The notes under the pieces: model-generated | Databases searched by the model: none | What the model was told of the DNA's origin: nothing | Seen by the model: the letters and a program-made list of their open reading frames with translations, nothing else | Source of the DNA: RGIG5612 sp963599255 | Lineage (GTDB): Bacteria; Bacillota; Clostridia; Lachnospirales; Lachnospiraceae | DNA length: 45,871 nt | Direction of reading: 5' to 3' | NCBI GenBank assembly: GCA_963599255.1 | Contig: CAVBWS010000012.1 | Coordinates: forward strand, 1 to 45,871 | Translations under genes and position numbers: made by a program | Shown: one piece after another, positions 8,968 through 17,598 of the stretch | Numbering within the stretch: position 1 is the first letter of the stretch | How the letters are laid out: every line of letters begins with the position of its first letter

Positions 8968-8990
8968 AAATCAGTAATAATTACTGATTT
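8968..8990. promoter_or_regulatory. Fur/PerR-type operator, perfect 11-1-11 inverted repeat
   Basis: The half-site AAATCAGTAAT is followed by one central base and its exact complement. The inner TAAT-N-ATTA matches the core of PerR/Fur boxes. It sits between the -10 element and the ribosome site of the adjacent Fur-family gene, so it would cover the transcription start. Autoregulation is inferred. Confidence 0.7.
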
Positions 8991-9002
8991 GGAGATAAGG
9001 CA

Positions 9003-9431
9003 GTGAAAACACTGAATTATTCAAAACAAAGAAATGCAATATTGGATTTTCTTCATACGAGAACGGATCACCCAACAGCGGATGTGATCTACCAGAATGT
9101 CCGGAGTGTAATTCCTAATATTAGCCTGGGAACGGTATATAGGAATTTAAATCAGCTGGCTGATAATGGCATGATCTTAAGGCTTAAGGGGAAAAATGGC
9201 GCTGAACATTTTGACGGCAATACCCAGGAGCATCAGCATTTCATTTGCAATGAGTGCGGCGCTGTGGAGGATATTTTTTTGAAGGATTACGATCTGCTGG
9301 CTTCTGTAAATGCAGCGGCGGAGGAGATATTTGATGGAGAGATACAAGGTAAGGATATCTATTTCTTCGGGGTATGCAGCAAATGTTTTAAACAAGAAAT
9401 GAAGACGGATGATAGAAGAAAATCCTGCTAA
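9003..9431 (+). CDS. Fur-family regulator, PerR-like
   Basis: A 142-residue metal-dependent repressor. The N-terminal winged helix contains HPTADVIYQ and LGTVYRNLNQL. The dimer domain has HFDGNTQEHQHFICNECG and a C-terminal FGVCSKC, giving two CxxC pairs for structural zinc and His/Asp ligands placed as in PerR. The neighbourhood (reverse rubrerythrin, rubredoxin, rubrerythrin) favours peroxide sensing over iron uptake control; that is inference. The start is GTG 9003 with GGAG at 8991-8994. A perfect inverted repeat overlaps its promoter. Confidence 0.88.
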   Translation: MKTLNYSKQRNAILDFLHTRTDHPTADVIYQNVRSVIPNISLGTVYRNLNQLADNGMILRLKGKNGAEHFDGNTQEHQHFICNECGAVEDIFLKDYDLLASVNAAAEEIFDGEIQGKDIYFFGVCSKCFKQEMKTDDRRKSC

Positions 9432-9577
9432 AACCGTTTCAAATGAATGCAGCTGCATAATTTCATAAGAAGCTGCGGAAAAAGAAACAGAGCTAGTGAG
9501 CAGGAACAGTTTTCGGTGTAATGACCGTTAGACTTAAAATTATAACAACAATAGTGAAAGAAAAAGGAGAAATTAAA

Positions 9578-10120
9578 ATGGCAAAGTGGATTTGTAAGGT
9601 ATGTGGTTATGTTCATGAAGGCGATACTCCGCCGGAAGAGTGCCCGGTATGTCATGTAAAATCTGACAAGTTTGAGAAGATGGGCGGCGATAAGACTTGG
9701 GCAGCAGAGCATGTTGTAGGAATCGGACAGGATGCTCCGCAGGAAATAATTGAAGGTCTTAGAGACAACTTCAACGGCGAATGCTCAGAGGTTGGTATGT
9801 ATCTGGCTATGGCACGTGTTGCTTTCAGAGAAGGATATCCTGAGATCGGTCTGTACTGGGAGAAGGCAGCTTATGAAGAGGCTGAACATGCTGCTAAATT
9901 TGCAGAACTGCTGGGTGAAATGGTAACTGATTCAACTCAGAAAAACCTGGAGATGAGAGTAGAAGCTGAAAATGGTGCAACCCTCGGCAAGTTTGAATTA
10001 GCTAAGAAGGCTAAGGAGCTGGGACTAGATGCAATTCACGATACAGTTCATGAAATGGCTCGTGATGAGGCAAGACACGGCAGAGCATTCGAAGGACTTC
10101 TTCAGAGATATTTCCACTAA
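9578..10120 (+). CDS. Reverse rubrerythrin (rubredoxin domain N-terminal)
   Basis: A 180-residue peroxide-detoxifying protein. The rubredoxin-like iron site comes first (WICKVCGYVHEG...ECPVCHV, residues 3-24). The ferritin-like di-iron domain follows, with ECSEVGMYLAMARVAF, YEEAEHAAKFAELLGE and MARDEARHGRAFEGLL carrying Glu and His ligands. This reversed order is typical of clostridial reverse rubrerythrins, which reduce H2O2 with electrons from NADH via rubredoxin. A longer frame opens at 9521, but AAAGGAGA upstream of ATG 9578 sets the start. Rubredoxin follows after 17 bases. Confidence 0.94.
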   Translation: MAKWICKVCGYVHEGDTPPEECPVCHVKSDKFEKMGGDKTWAAEHVVGIGQDAPQEIIEGLRDNFNGECSEVGMYLAMARVAFREGYPEIGLYWEKAAYEEAEHAAKFAELLGEMVTDSTQKNLEMRVEAENGATLGKFELAKKAKELGLDAIHDTVHEMARDEARHGRAFEGLLQRYFH

Positions 10121-10137
10121 TTTATGGAGGCAAAGCA

Positions 10138-10293
10138 ATGAAATACATATGTGATGTATGCGGCTGGGAATACGATGAAGACGCCGGATATCCGGAAGGC
10201 GGCATTGCTCCCGGCACAAAGTGGGCAGATGTACCTGCTGATTTCGAATGCCCGCTATGCGACGTAGGAAAAGACAGCTTCAGCGCTGAATAA
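10138..10293 (+). CDS. Rubredoxin
   Basis: A complete 51-residue rubredoxin. YICDVCGWEYD and FECPLCDVGKD give the two CxxC pairs that bind one iron atom, with the typical GYPEGGIAPGTKWADVP between them. TATGGAGG precedes ATG 10138. It lies 17 bases after reverse rubrerythrin, so it is the likely electron donor to it and perhaps to the flavodiiron protein at 26.3 kb. The gene is intact despite its size. Confidence 0.95.
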   Translation: MKYICDVCGWEYDEDAGYPEGGIAPGTKWADVPADFECPLCDVGKDSFSAE

Positions 10294-10332
10294 TTGCAGA
10301 TAACCTGATAATTTATTTAAAAGAAATATGTA

Positions 10333-10360
10333 TAAGGCGAACTCGTAAGAGTTCGCCTTA
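10333..10360. terminator. Hairpin between convergent genes
   Basis: TAAGGCGAACTC and GAGTTCGCCTTA are perfect 12-base arms around GTAA. The sequence leaving on the - strand is T-rich (TACATATTTCTTTTAAAT), so it may mainly terminate the - strand pgeF transcript and also serve the rubredoxin operon. Confidence 0.75.
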
Positions 10361-10393
10361 CTTGCTGGTGTGTCTTGCAGCGTATGGTTTAAA

Positions 10394-11344
10394 CTATTTT
10401 ATCATCATCAATCCGCAGTTTTCGTTCGAGATCTTTCCTTCAGCCCTGAACGAATAAAAGATGTCACTTCTGCATCTGGTGCATAGGTGAGAGACTTCGA
10501 TATTGTCCGGATTAACCCCGCAAGCGATCAGAGAGTGGTTGATGGCATGGAACAGGTCAATATGATAACGACCGTTTATATGCGGCAGGCATGATATGAC
10601 GTCAGAAGAATTGGCATTGACAATGTCAATTTCGTTGTTGGCTGCATGATGACATCTGCCAGCTGCATAGGGATCTGAATGACCAGATGAAACATTTGCT
10701 GATGAAGGATTCATGAATCCGGTCTTATTCTTATAATCCTTGGCAAAATCCCGAGCAACATCATCGCCAACTTCATAACAGTTAGTGCAGATGCCCGGCG
10801 ATATGGCAGCCGATACATCGGCCGGCTCTGTGCCGTAGGCTTTATTCATCGCTTCCAGCATAACAGCTGCAATATGAGTCTGAGTACCCTTGCGGCCGGA
10901 ATGACACAGGCCGATGGCCTTATGTACAGGGTCAACGATATAAACAGAAGGACAGTCTGCGCCGAATGTCTCCAGCATAACACCAGGAATATCGGTGATC
11001 AGACCGTCAATGCTCTCAAGGTGCAGATTGCCCTTTACAGATGCTTCAATATCATCTGCAGTTATCAGGTAAATATTATTAGTATGCTTCTGCGCAGATG
11101 AGATGAGATATCCGTCCTTAACATTAAACTGCTGCTTAAGAAGAGTCTCGCAGTGAGAAACTTCTCCGGGCTCCGAGGATACTCTCAGCAGCGGCTGAAA
11201 AAAGTTATTGATGGTCTCACCAGCACCGCGACCGTTTTTCCAATAGAATTTAGTCGTAAAGGCATTTGCCACGATGCCGGTACGCTCGAGATTTTCAAAT
11301 GTAAAAAAAGGAACATCATATATAGGATCATCCATACACTTCAT
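10394..11344 (-). CDS. pgeF: Peptidoglycan editing factor / polyphenol oxidase-like (YfiH family)
   Basis: A 316-residue member of the multi-copper-oxidase-like DUF152 family. Family signatures: AFTTKFYWKNGRGAGE, QKHTNNIY, LETFGADCPSVYIVD, IGLCHSGRKGT and a Cys-rich segment near ISPGICTNCYEVG. In E. coli the family removes misplaced L-Ser from peptidoglycan precursors; some members act on purine nucleosides. It is longer than the usual ~245 residues, mainly through a stretch near residues 210-240. The frame extends to 11389, but the MKCMDDP Met (ATG at 11344) is the likeliest start. It is convergent with rubredoxin. Confidence 0.88.
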   Translation of the reverse strand: MKCMDDPIYDVPFFTFENLERTGIVANAFTTKFYWKNGRGAGETINNFFQPLLRVSSEPGEVSHCETLLKQQFNVKDGYLISSAQKHTNNIYLITADDIEASVKGNLHLESIDGLITDIPGVMLETFGADCPSVYIVDPVHKAIGLCHSGRKGTQTHIAAVMLEAMNKAYGTEPADVSAAISPGICTNCYEVGDDVARDFAKDYKNKTGFMNPSSANVSSGHSDPYAAGRCHHAANNEIDIVNANSSDVISCLPHINGRYHIDLFHAINHSLIACGVNPDNIEVSHLCTRCRSDIFYSFRAEGKISNENCGLMMIK

Positions 11345-11461
11345 AATTATTACCATCTCCCTTGTCCTGCCGGGACTTCTTGCTTTCACAATACAGTCTC
11401 TTGTTCCGGTAAGAAATCACTTGCTGAATCATGTCAGCAAGTCCTGCCGCTAAGCATTATT

Positions 11462-12006
11462 TTAATAATTTTCCGCATGAAGCTCAAAATAACTCTGCGG
11501 ATGCTGGCAGGCAGGACAGACCTCAGGAGCCTTCTCACCCACAACGATATGTCCGCAGTTGCGGCATTCCCATACCTTTACTTCGCTCTTGGCAAATACT
11601 TCTGCCATCTCCACATTGTGAAGCAGAGCGCGATATCTCTCCTCGTGATGTTTCTCAATGGCAGCGACCAAACGGAAACGCTCCGCCAATTCCGGGAAAC
11701 CTTCCTCCTGAGCAGTTTTGGCAAATCCTTCATACATATCCGTCCATTCGTAATTTTCGCCATCGGCGGCTGCAGCAAGATTTTCGGCAGTGTCCCCTAT
11801 GCCATTTAACTCCTTGAACCAGAGCTTGGCATGTTCCTTCTCATTTTCAGCTGTTTTAGGAACAGCGCTGCGATCTGTTCGAAGCCTTGTTTCTTGGCAA
11901 CAGATGCGAAGTAAGTGTATTTGTTGCGAGCTTGAGATTCACCGGAGAAAGCCTCCCATAGATTCTTTTCCGTCTGTGTTCCGGCATATTTTGTAGTATT
12001 GTTCAT
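11462..12006 (-). pseudogene. rbr: Rubrerythrin, broken by a one-base deletion
   Basis: The first frame (from ATG 12006) encodes MNNTTKYAGTQTEKNLWEAF and the start of the di-iron domain up to AALFLK. The second, ending at 11462, encodes the remaining di-iron helices and a C-terminal rubredoxin domain (VWECRNCGHI...CPACQHP). Adding one A to the AAAA run at 11854-11857 (TTTT on +) restores FLKTAENEKEHAKLWFKEL and a continuous ~181-residue classical rubrerythrin. The sequence is otherwise well conserved, so this is a very recent mutation, a phase-variable homopolymer or a sequencing error. It has its own - strand promoter. As written, the protein would end soon after the first di-iron helix. Confidence 0.9.
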
Positions 12007-12096
12007 AGGTGCATTTCCTTTCCCGCCATGCAAATGGCGCTTGTAATGATACAGACCTGCCGTTGGTCAGCGGCACAGTCGTATGGATAAGCAAAT

Positions 12097-12133
12097 CACG
12101 ATGTACATACACATTTCGGTTCATTACATCGTG
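12097..12133. repeat. Inverted repeat upstream of rubrerythrin
   Basis: CACGATGTA (12097-12105) and TACATCGTG (12125-12133) are perfect arms, located in the 5' leader of the - strand rubrerythrin transcript. It could be an operator or a leader hairpin. Confidence 0.45.
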
Positions 12134-12154
12134 TTAGGAATAAATCCTGATTGG

Positions 12155-12183
12155 ATTATATGAAAGATAGAAGTTGGTGTCTA
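12155..12183 (-). promoter_or_regulatory. Promoter of rubrerythrin
   Basis: Read on the - strand: TAGACA (12183-12178), a 17-base spacer, TATAAT (12160-12155). It points at ATG 12006. Confidence 0.6.
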
Positions 12184-12304
12184 TATTTAAATTAAATTTT
12201 TGATGCCTGCATTTGTACAGAGATGTGCTAATTCAGTTCATGCATTTTATTGATACCAAGTCAGATGAAAAATGCGCTGCAGGATGCGCTGCAGACGGCT
12301 CTGC

Positions 12305-12333
12305 TTGACTGTTAAGTAAGGTTCGTCTATAAT
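12305..12333 (+). promoter_or_regulatory. SRP RNA promoter
   Basis: TTGACT (12305-12310), 17 bases, TATAAT (12328-12333); start expected near 12340. This is the closest match to a housekeeping promoter consensus in the window. Confidence 0.85.
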
Positions 12334-12339
12334 ACATCT

Positions 12340-12480
12340 GCCTCGGTGGCGGTGTTTGATGCCCGGGTCCAATGCAATGGAAATCCATGAATCGTGTCAG
12401 GTCGGGAACGAAGCAGCACTAAGTGGAACCTTTCATGTGACGTTGGGAAGCCTGGGAGTAGCCGTTTGCCGGGGTGTTTT
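12340..12480 (+). ncRNA. ffs: Signal recognition particle RNA (4.5S-like)
   Basis: The conserved SRP domain IV loop is present as GTGTCAGGTCGGGAACGAAG followed by CAGCAC (about 12394-12416), the site that binds Ffh. Flanking sequences (CCTCGG-GGCGGTG on the left, GCCGTTTGCCGGGG on the right) pair into a long imperfect helix. A TTTTGTTTTTG tract at 12477-12487 ends transcription. The estimated length, about 140 bases, suggests a short form without a full Alu domain. The RNA guides ribosomes making membrane and secreted proteins to the membrane. Exact ends are approximate. Confidence 0.9.
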
Positions 12481-12562
12481 GTTTTTGTAAGTAACGGCAT
12501 GAGCATTAGGGCGGCCGCCCTGTACGCTGGCTGGGATTTTTATAATATGAATGGAGAAAATC

Positions 12563-13735
12563 ATGACTATCGCAGAGCAGAGCCTTGAATTACACAAGGA
12601 AAAAAAGGGTAAAATCGAAGTAATTTCCAGAGTTCCTGTTAAGGGCAAGGAGGACTTGTCACTGGCATACACGCCGGGGGTAGCGCAGCCGTGCCTTGAG
12701 ATCCAGAAGGACATCAACAAGTCATACGAGCTCACCAGAAGGTGGAATCTGTGTGCAGTAATTACCGACGGCACCGCAGTGCTGGGCCTGGGTGACATAG
12801 GTCCTGAGGCTGGTATGCCGGTTATGGAAGGCAAATGCGTACTCTTCAAGGAGTTCGGCGGCGTTGATGCCTTTCCTTTATGCATTAAGACCAAGGATGT
12901 GGATGAATTCGTAAATACGGTTTATCTTATCTCAGGAAGCTTTGGCGGCATTAATCTTGAGGATATTTCAGCCCCGAGATGTTTTGAAATAGAAGAAAAA
13001 TTAAAAGCAAAATGCGACATTCCGATATTCCATGATGACCAGCATGGTACAGCTGTTATTACACTGGCAGGTATTATGAATGCCCTCAAGGTTGTAGGCA
13101 AGAAAAAGGACGACATAAGGATCGCAGTAAGCGGCGCAGGAGCTGCAGCGACTGCCATTACGAAACTGTTGGTAAATTACGGCATCAAGGATATCACGAT
13201 GTGTGACCGCACAGGAGCCATCTACGATGGACGTGAGGGCCTTAATCCTGCCAAGGCAGCCATGGCTAAGATCACCAACCCTAACAAGATCAAGGGACAG
13301 CTGGAAGACGTTGTTAAGGGCGCAGATATATTTATCGGCGTTTCAGCTCCGGGTAAGCTCACCAAGGAAATGGTCAGCACCATGGCAAGGGATGCGATCA
13401 TATTTGCCTGCGCTAATCCTGTGCCGGAGATCTTCCCTGACGAGGCCAAGGCAGGAGGTGCTAAGGTATGTGCAACAGGACGTTCTGATTATCCGAACCA
13501 GATTAACAATGTACTGGCATTTCCTGGTATATTCAGAGGAGCCTTCGATGTCAGAGCCAGTGAGATCAATGAGAAGATGAAGATCGCGGCAGCTTATGCC
13601 CTTGCCAATCTGATCACTGACGAAGAGCTGAACGAAGATTACATAATCCCCGCAGCATTTGACCCAAGGGTGGGTGAGGCAGTGGCTCAGGCTGTAGCTC
13701 AGGCTGCAAGAGACACAGGCGTAGCCAGGATCTGA
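12563..13735 (+). CDS. NAD(P)-dependent malic enzyme
   Basis: Oxidative decarboxylation of malate to pyruvate. LAYTPGVAQPCLEI holds the catalytic Tyr, and FGGVDAFPLCIKTKD and IPIFHDDQHGTA hold the catalytic Lys and metal-binding acidic residues. The dinucleotide motif is VSGAGAAATAI, and ACANPVPEIFP is near the C terminus. It is 390 residues, the short bacterial form without a phosphotransacetylase domain. A frame opens at 12551, but GGAG at 12553-12556 sets the start at ATG 12563. It lies directly downstream of the SRP RNA. Confidence 0.94.
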   Translation: MTIAEQSLELHKEKKGKIEVISRVPVKGKEDLSLAYTPGVAQPCLEIQKDINKSYELTRRWNLCAVITDGTAVLGLGDIGPEAGMPVMEGKCVLFKEFGGVDAFPLCIKTKDVDEFVNTVYLISGSFGGINLEDISAPRCFEIEEKLKAKCDIPIFHDDQHGTAVITLAGIMNALKVVGKKKDDIRIAVSGAGAAATAITKLLVNYGIKDITMCDRTGAIYDGREGLNPAKAAMAKITNPNKIKGQLEDVVKGADIFIGVSAPGKLTKEMVSTMARDAIIFACANPVPEIFPDEAKAGGAKVCATGRSDYPNQINNVLAFPGIFRGAFDVRASEINEKMKIAAAYALANLITDEELNEDYIIPAAFDPRVGEAVAQAVAQAARDTGVARI

Positions 13736-13788
13736 TATCTGCGTAGTATCCGGCCGGAATTTCACCAGTTAATGATAAAGGACCTAAA

Positions 13789-14559
13789 ATGAATACTTCA
13801 GAATTGGGAAATAAAAAGACTAATCCTATAATAGACCTTCACAGTCACATTTTGCCTAAGATGGATGATGGCAGTTCTTCATCTGCCATGTCTATTGAAA
13901 TGTTGGTGCGTGCAGCTCGTCAGGGGGTCACCCATATGGCTGCAACGCCCCATTTCTACCCACAGCAGAATAGTCCGGCAGAGTTTCTGGCAAGGCGTGC
14001 GAAATGCCGATCCAGACTGAAGGAGGCTATAGAAGAAGCGCGTTCTTATGACAAGCTACCGGGGAATGTAGTTCTTCCTAAGCTGTTTTTCGGCGCAGAA
14101 GTCGCGTTTTTTCCTGGGATCAGCAATATTGAAGACTTGGATAAACTCTGTATCCTGGGCACCAATGTCATGCTTCTTGAGATGCCGTTTTGCGCATGGA
14201 GTTCTCGTGTGCTGGATGAGGTGGAGAATATCTCAAGGCATGGCATATCTATTATCATAGCTCATCTTGAGAGATTCTACCGATATCAGACTGACAGGCA
14301 TATTATCCCGGCATTAGTGGATATGCCTGTTACTGTACAGGTAAATGCTGAAGACCTTCTCACCTGGACTAAACGCCAAAAAATCATTAAAATGTTTGCC
14401 TCAGGAACTGCGCAGATCCTTGGTTCAGACTGCCACAATCTCGACAGCCGCCCACCGAACCTCGGGGACGGACGAATGGTCCTGGCTCAGAAATTAGGTT
14501 CCGAGATATTAGAAGAAATAGATCGTACTGCAGCACAACTGCTTAATATTAGGTATTAA
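13789..14559 (+). CDS. PHP-type tyrosine-protein phosphatase (CpsB/YwqE family)
   Basis: 256 residues with the PHP metal-binding pattern: DLHSHILPKMDDGSSS, ATPHFYP, IIAHLERFYRY and GSDCHNLDSRPPNL. CpsB/YwqE enzymes dephosphorylate bacterial tyrosine kinases that control capsule or exopolysaccharide chain length. No BY-kinase or Wzz gene is adjacent, although envelope-glycan genes lie 4-9 kb downstream, so the target is not defined. AAAGGA precedes the ATG. Confidence 0.85.
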   Translation: MNTSELGNKKTNPIIDLHSHILPKMDDGSSSSAMSIEMLVRAARQGVTHMAATPHFYPQQNSPAEFLARRAKCRSRLKEAIEEARSYDKLPGNVVLPKLFFGAEVAFFPGISNIEDLDKLCILGTNVMLLEMPFCAWSSRVLDEVENISRHGISIIIAHLERFYRYQTDRHIIPALVDMPVTVQVNAEDLLTWTKRQKIIKMFASGTAQILGSDCHNLDSRPPNLGDGRMVLAQKLGSEILEEIDRTAAQLLNIRY

Positions 14560-14596
14560 ATCAGCAGCAATAACTACCGCTGTTCGGGACAGCACC

Positions 14597-14650
14597 TATC
14601 GCCGCATCGCCTTTAGACATTCACGGTTGCGGCGATATTTGGCATCATTC
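14597..14650 (+). terminator. Hairpin after the PHP phosphatase gene
   Basis: TATCGCCGCA (14597-14606) pairs perfectly with TGCGGCGATA (14638-14647), followed by TTT. The U-tract is short. Confidence 0.5.
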
Positions 14651-14721
14651 ATTGCGCTATCCAATATTTGCAGTTTCTCTGGTTCCGGTATCCATGGAAC
14701 CACTATCCTTCGGCATTTACA

Positions 14722-14750
14722 TTGTATTTATAGCCTGTTGGTGTTACAAT
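14722..14750 (+). promoter_or_regulatory. Promoter of the GH18 gene
   Basis: TTGTAT (14722-14727), 17 bases, TACAAT (14745-14750), 50 bases before the proposed start codon. Confidence 0.65.
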
Positions 14751-14799
14751 ACCACAGATTGTGACTAAAATTATGCTCACCAAGGGGGAATTAAAACCT

Positions 14800-16653
14800 A
14801 TGGCACATAGACGAAGAAAGTCGAAAAGAACAGCAGGTCTTGGTTATTTTATTGTACTGCTTCTTATACTTATCGTATTCGCAGCGGCAGCGGTATTTAT
14901 TTCCAAGAGATTTGCACCTTCTAAGACGCAGGTGGATCTGCGGGATTACTACAACTTAAGTGAATACACTACATCCAATAGAACGGCAGCCGGAAGCAAT
15001 GAGCTGGCGATTGTCATTGAAGATCAAATCCTCGATAACGATGATGTTAATGAGTTTCGCGCAGTAAAGGATGATAATGGTAATGTATATATCGCACTTT
15101 CAACGGCACAGAAATATATAGACAATCGGTTCTATGCTGACGAAAATGAAGGATATGTAATTCTGACCACGGCAGCGGATTCGGTGATCACGGCCATCGG
15201 CAGCAGCATTTACACCGAGAACGGTGAGGATCACGATGCAGGATATGAGATCGCACGATACATAGAGGGTGTTGTATACCTGAATATGGATTTCATTGCA
15301 GACCATTCCACTGTAAAATATACAGTTTTAACAGACCCCGGCAGGCTGTTTATACAGCAGGAATCTCAGACTTATGACTACTGCACGGCAACGTCTATGA
15401 CCAGAATCCGTATGTATGCCGATAAGAAGTCATCGATAATCGCAGATGTTGAGAAAAACAGTAAGCTGAAGGTTATCAGCCAGACCGATGGCTGGTATAA
15501 AGTCATTGATGATGCTGGACATATCGGATATGTGCAGAGCAATTTCATGAGCGACATCGCATCAGAGACCATCACATCAGATTACACCGAGCCGGAGTAT
15601 ACCCATATAACACTGGATGAAGACATCAACATGGTATGGCATGGTATTTATTACTACGACTCCAACTATTATATTGAGGATTATACCTATAATATGACAG
15701 GGGTAAATGTTCTGGCGCCGACATGGTTCTTATTTGCTGATACAGAAGGCACGATCACGTCATATGCTAACCAGGAATACATTGATTATGCGCATCAGCA
15801 TGGATGGCAGGTGTGGGCTGTGCTTGAGGATCTGGACGGCGAGTCAAGTGTTGACATTGTCACCTATACATCGAAGCGCAAGTCTGTTATTTCCCAGATT
15901 GTAAATGAATGTCTTACATACGGCATTGACGGAATTAACGTGGATCTGGAGCAGATAACCACCGCAGAGGGTGACGATTTCATACAGTTTATAAGAGAGT
16001 TATCGGTTGAATGTCGTAAGAATAATCTGATTCTGTCAGTAGATGATTATGCTCCGTACAGCTACAACTCCTTCCGTCACACTGATGAGCAGAGCAAGGT
16101 AGCCGACTACGTTGCAATCATGACATACGATGATTATGTGGGCACAGGTACCGCAGGTCCGAATGCAAGTCTCTCATTTGTAGAGGAGGTTCTGGATCTG
16201 TGCAAGACCACGGTTGATATGGATAGATTGATTGTGGGTATTCCGTTCTATTCGAGAGTCTGGTATGTATATACAGATGGCACTATTAATAGTGAAACTC
16301 TGGATATGAGCGGTGTTGAGGATCTTGCCGCAAATTACGGACTTACATTCGAGTGGCAGGAGGCAAATGGGTACGACTACGTCGAGTATGACTATAATGG
16401 CGGCACCGCCAGACTGTGGTACGAAAATGCCAAATCCCTTCAGGCGAAAATACAGCTTATTAATCAATATGGTGTTGCAGGAATATCAGGATGGAGACTG
16501 GGCCAGGAGACCTCGGACGTATGGGCCGTGCTTTCAACAATTAATGATGTAACTGCATCAACTGATGAAACAACTGCAGCTGCAGAAGGTGAGGTGACTG
16601 ATGCAGAAAATACAGCTGACGGAGATACCGCACAGAATGAAGTTGAGGGCTAG
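14800..16653 (+). CDS. Membrane-anchored SH3 / glycoside hydrolase family 18 protein
   Basis: About 617 residues. A basic N terminus (MAHRRRKSKR) precedes one membrane segment (about 12-36), placing the rest outside. Next is a region resembling the copper amine oxidase N-terminal-type domain (about 50-190), then an SH3-like domain (RIRMYADKKSSIIADVEKNSKLKVI...GYVQSNFM). A GH18 TIM barrel follows with YGIDGINVDLEQI, whose final Glu fits the catalytic acid, and SGWRLGQETSDVWAV at its end. GH18 enzymes of this YaaH-like type cut peptidoglycan or chitin-like sugars; cell-wall remodelling is likely. The C-terminal ~30 residues are Thr/Ala/Glu-rich. ATG 14800 is preferred (AAGGGGG upstream); the frame extends to 14761. 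Confidence 0.87.
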   Translation: MAHRRRKSKRTAGLGYFIVLLLILIVFAAAAVFISKRFAPSKTQVDLRDYYNLSEYTTSNRTAAGSNELAIVIEDQILDNDDVNEFRAVKDDNGNVYIALSTAQKYIDNRFYADENEGYVILTTAADSVITAIGSSIYTENGEDHDAGYEIARYIEGVVYLNMDFIADHSTVKYTVLTDPGRLFIQQESQTYDYCTATSMTRIRMYADKKSSIIADVEKNSKLKVISQTDGWYKVIDDAGHIGYVQSNFMSDIASETITSDYTEPEYTHITLDEDINMVWHGIYYYDSNYYIEDYTYNMTGVNVLAPTWFLFADTEGTITSYANQEYIDYAHQHGWQVWAVLEDLDGESSVDIVTYTSKRKSVISQIVNECLTYGIDGINVDLEQITTAEGDDFIQFIRELSVECRKNNLILSVDDYAPYSYNSFRHTDEQSKVADYVAIMTYDDYVGTGTAGPNASLSFVEEVLDLCKTTVDMDRLIVGIPFYSRVWYVYTDGTINSETLDMSGVEDLAANYGLTFEWQEANGYDYVEYDYNGGTARLWYENAKSLQAKIQLINQYGVAGISGWRLGQETSDVWAVLSTINDVTASTDETTAAAEGEVTDAENTADGDTAQNEVEG

Positions 16654-16682
16654 TCCTCAGTTATAATCACAGTTATTAATAA

Positions 16683-16720
16683 ACGACCATGTCCGCATAT
16701 GCAGACATGGTCGTATGTTT
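16683..16720 (+). terminator. Rho-independent terminator after the GH18 gene
   Basis: ACGACCATGTC (16683-16693) pairs perfectly with GACATGGTCGT (16704-16714), then ATGTTTATT. Confidence 0.75.
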
Positions 16721-16842
16721 ATTGAAAGGCATAATCCTGTTTCAAAAAAATAATCCTTCCGTTGATGTGGATAAATGAGTTCGCCATTTACCTACAGTGG
16801 ACAACGGGCAGATACATCAGAATGGATATTTAGCACGAGAAT

Positions 16843-17346
16843 ATGAAGAAATTAACTACTGAAGAAAAATATATGAAAGAAGCCTTAAAACAGGCGAAGA
16901 AGGCCATGGCCATCGGGGAGGTTCCGATCGGCTGCGTGATCGTATATCAGGATAAAATCATCGGTCGCGGGTACAACAGGCGCATGACCGATAAAACTGC
17001 ATTGGCCCACGCTGAGATAACAGCCATCAGGAAGGCTAATAAGGTTATAGGTGACTGGCGGCTGGACGACTGTCAGATGTATGTCACCCTTGAACCCTGC
17101 CAGATGTGTGCCGGTGCAATAGTTCAGTCAAGGATAGCTGAAGTATACATCGGTGCCATGAATCCTAAGGCGGGCTGCGCCGGCAGCATCCTGGATCTGT
17201 TGCACGTGGATCAATTCAATCATCAATGTCATGTAGAGAACGGAATCTTGGAAGAAGAATGTTCCCAGCTGCTGACATCATTCTTCAGGGAACTCAGAAC
17301 CGGTGGGCTGAAGAAGAACTCGCGTGCAGGATCTTCTTCAATTTAA
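16843..17346 (+). CDS. tadA: tRNA(adenine34) deaminase
   Basis: Converts A34 to inosine in the tRNA-Arg anticodon. The zinc/catalytic signature is complete: H56-A57-E58 (AHAEITAI) and LEPCQMC with C86 and C89. NRRMTDKTALAHAE and MNPKAGCAGS are typical of TadA. At 167 residues it is of normal length; the last ~15 are a variable Ser/Arg/Lys-rich tail. The gene is isolated by a terminator upstream. Confidence 0.94.
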   Translation: MKKLTTEEKYMKEALKQAKKAMAIGEVPIGCVIVYQDKIIGRGYNRRMTDKTALAHAEITAIRKANKVIGDWRLDDCQMYVTLEPCQMCAGAIVQSRIAEVYIGAMNPKAGCAGSILDLLHVDQFNHQCHVENGILEEECSQLLTSFFRELRTGGLKKNSRAGSSSI

Positions 17347-17497
17347 TACGACTTGGATATTATTTATTAAATCTTGGAATTTACACGTCATTTTATATTT
17401 TTCTGCGCGAGGTTATTCTTACGCCTTTTGAAGATGTCAAGTGTTTTTTAACAAATTTTTGTAGGTAACAAGCGTTACATTACCCATTTTCTTTACG

Positions 17498-17596
17498 TTA
17501 CAGGCAGATGATTCTGAACGTACGGGATTTGATGAATTTTTAGAACGATATAAGAAAGCATTGCCATTAGAAAAGTTGGCAGTGGAGGTACTGTAA
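17498..17596 (+). pseudogene. Relic: C-terminal tail of a sugar kinase (FGGY-like)
   Basis: An open stretch ends at TAA 17594 and encodes LQADDSERTGFDEFLERYKK followed by ALPLEKLAVEVL. Such tails (a helix followed by xxEKAAVEAL) are common at the end of FGGY pentulose kinases such as ribulokinase. There is no start codon or body of the gene upstream; a stop lies in frame at about 17462. Its position directly before the araD relic supports the reading. The identification rests on only ~30 residues. Confidence 0.5.
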
Positions 17597-17598
17597 AA

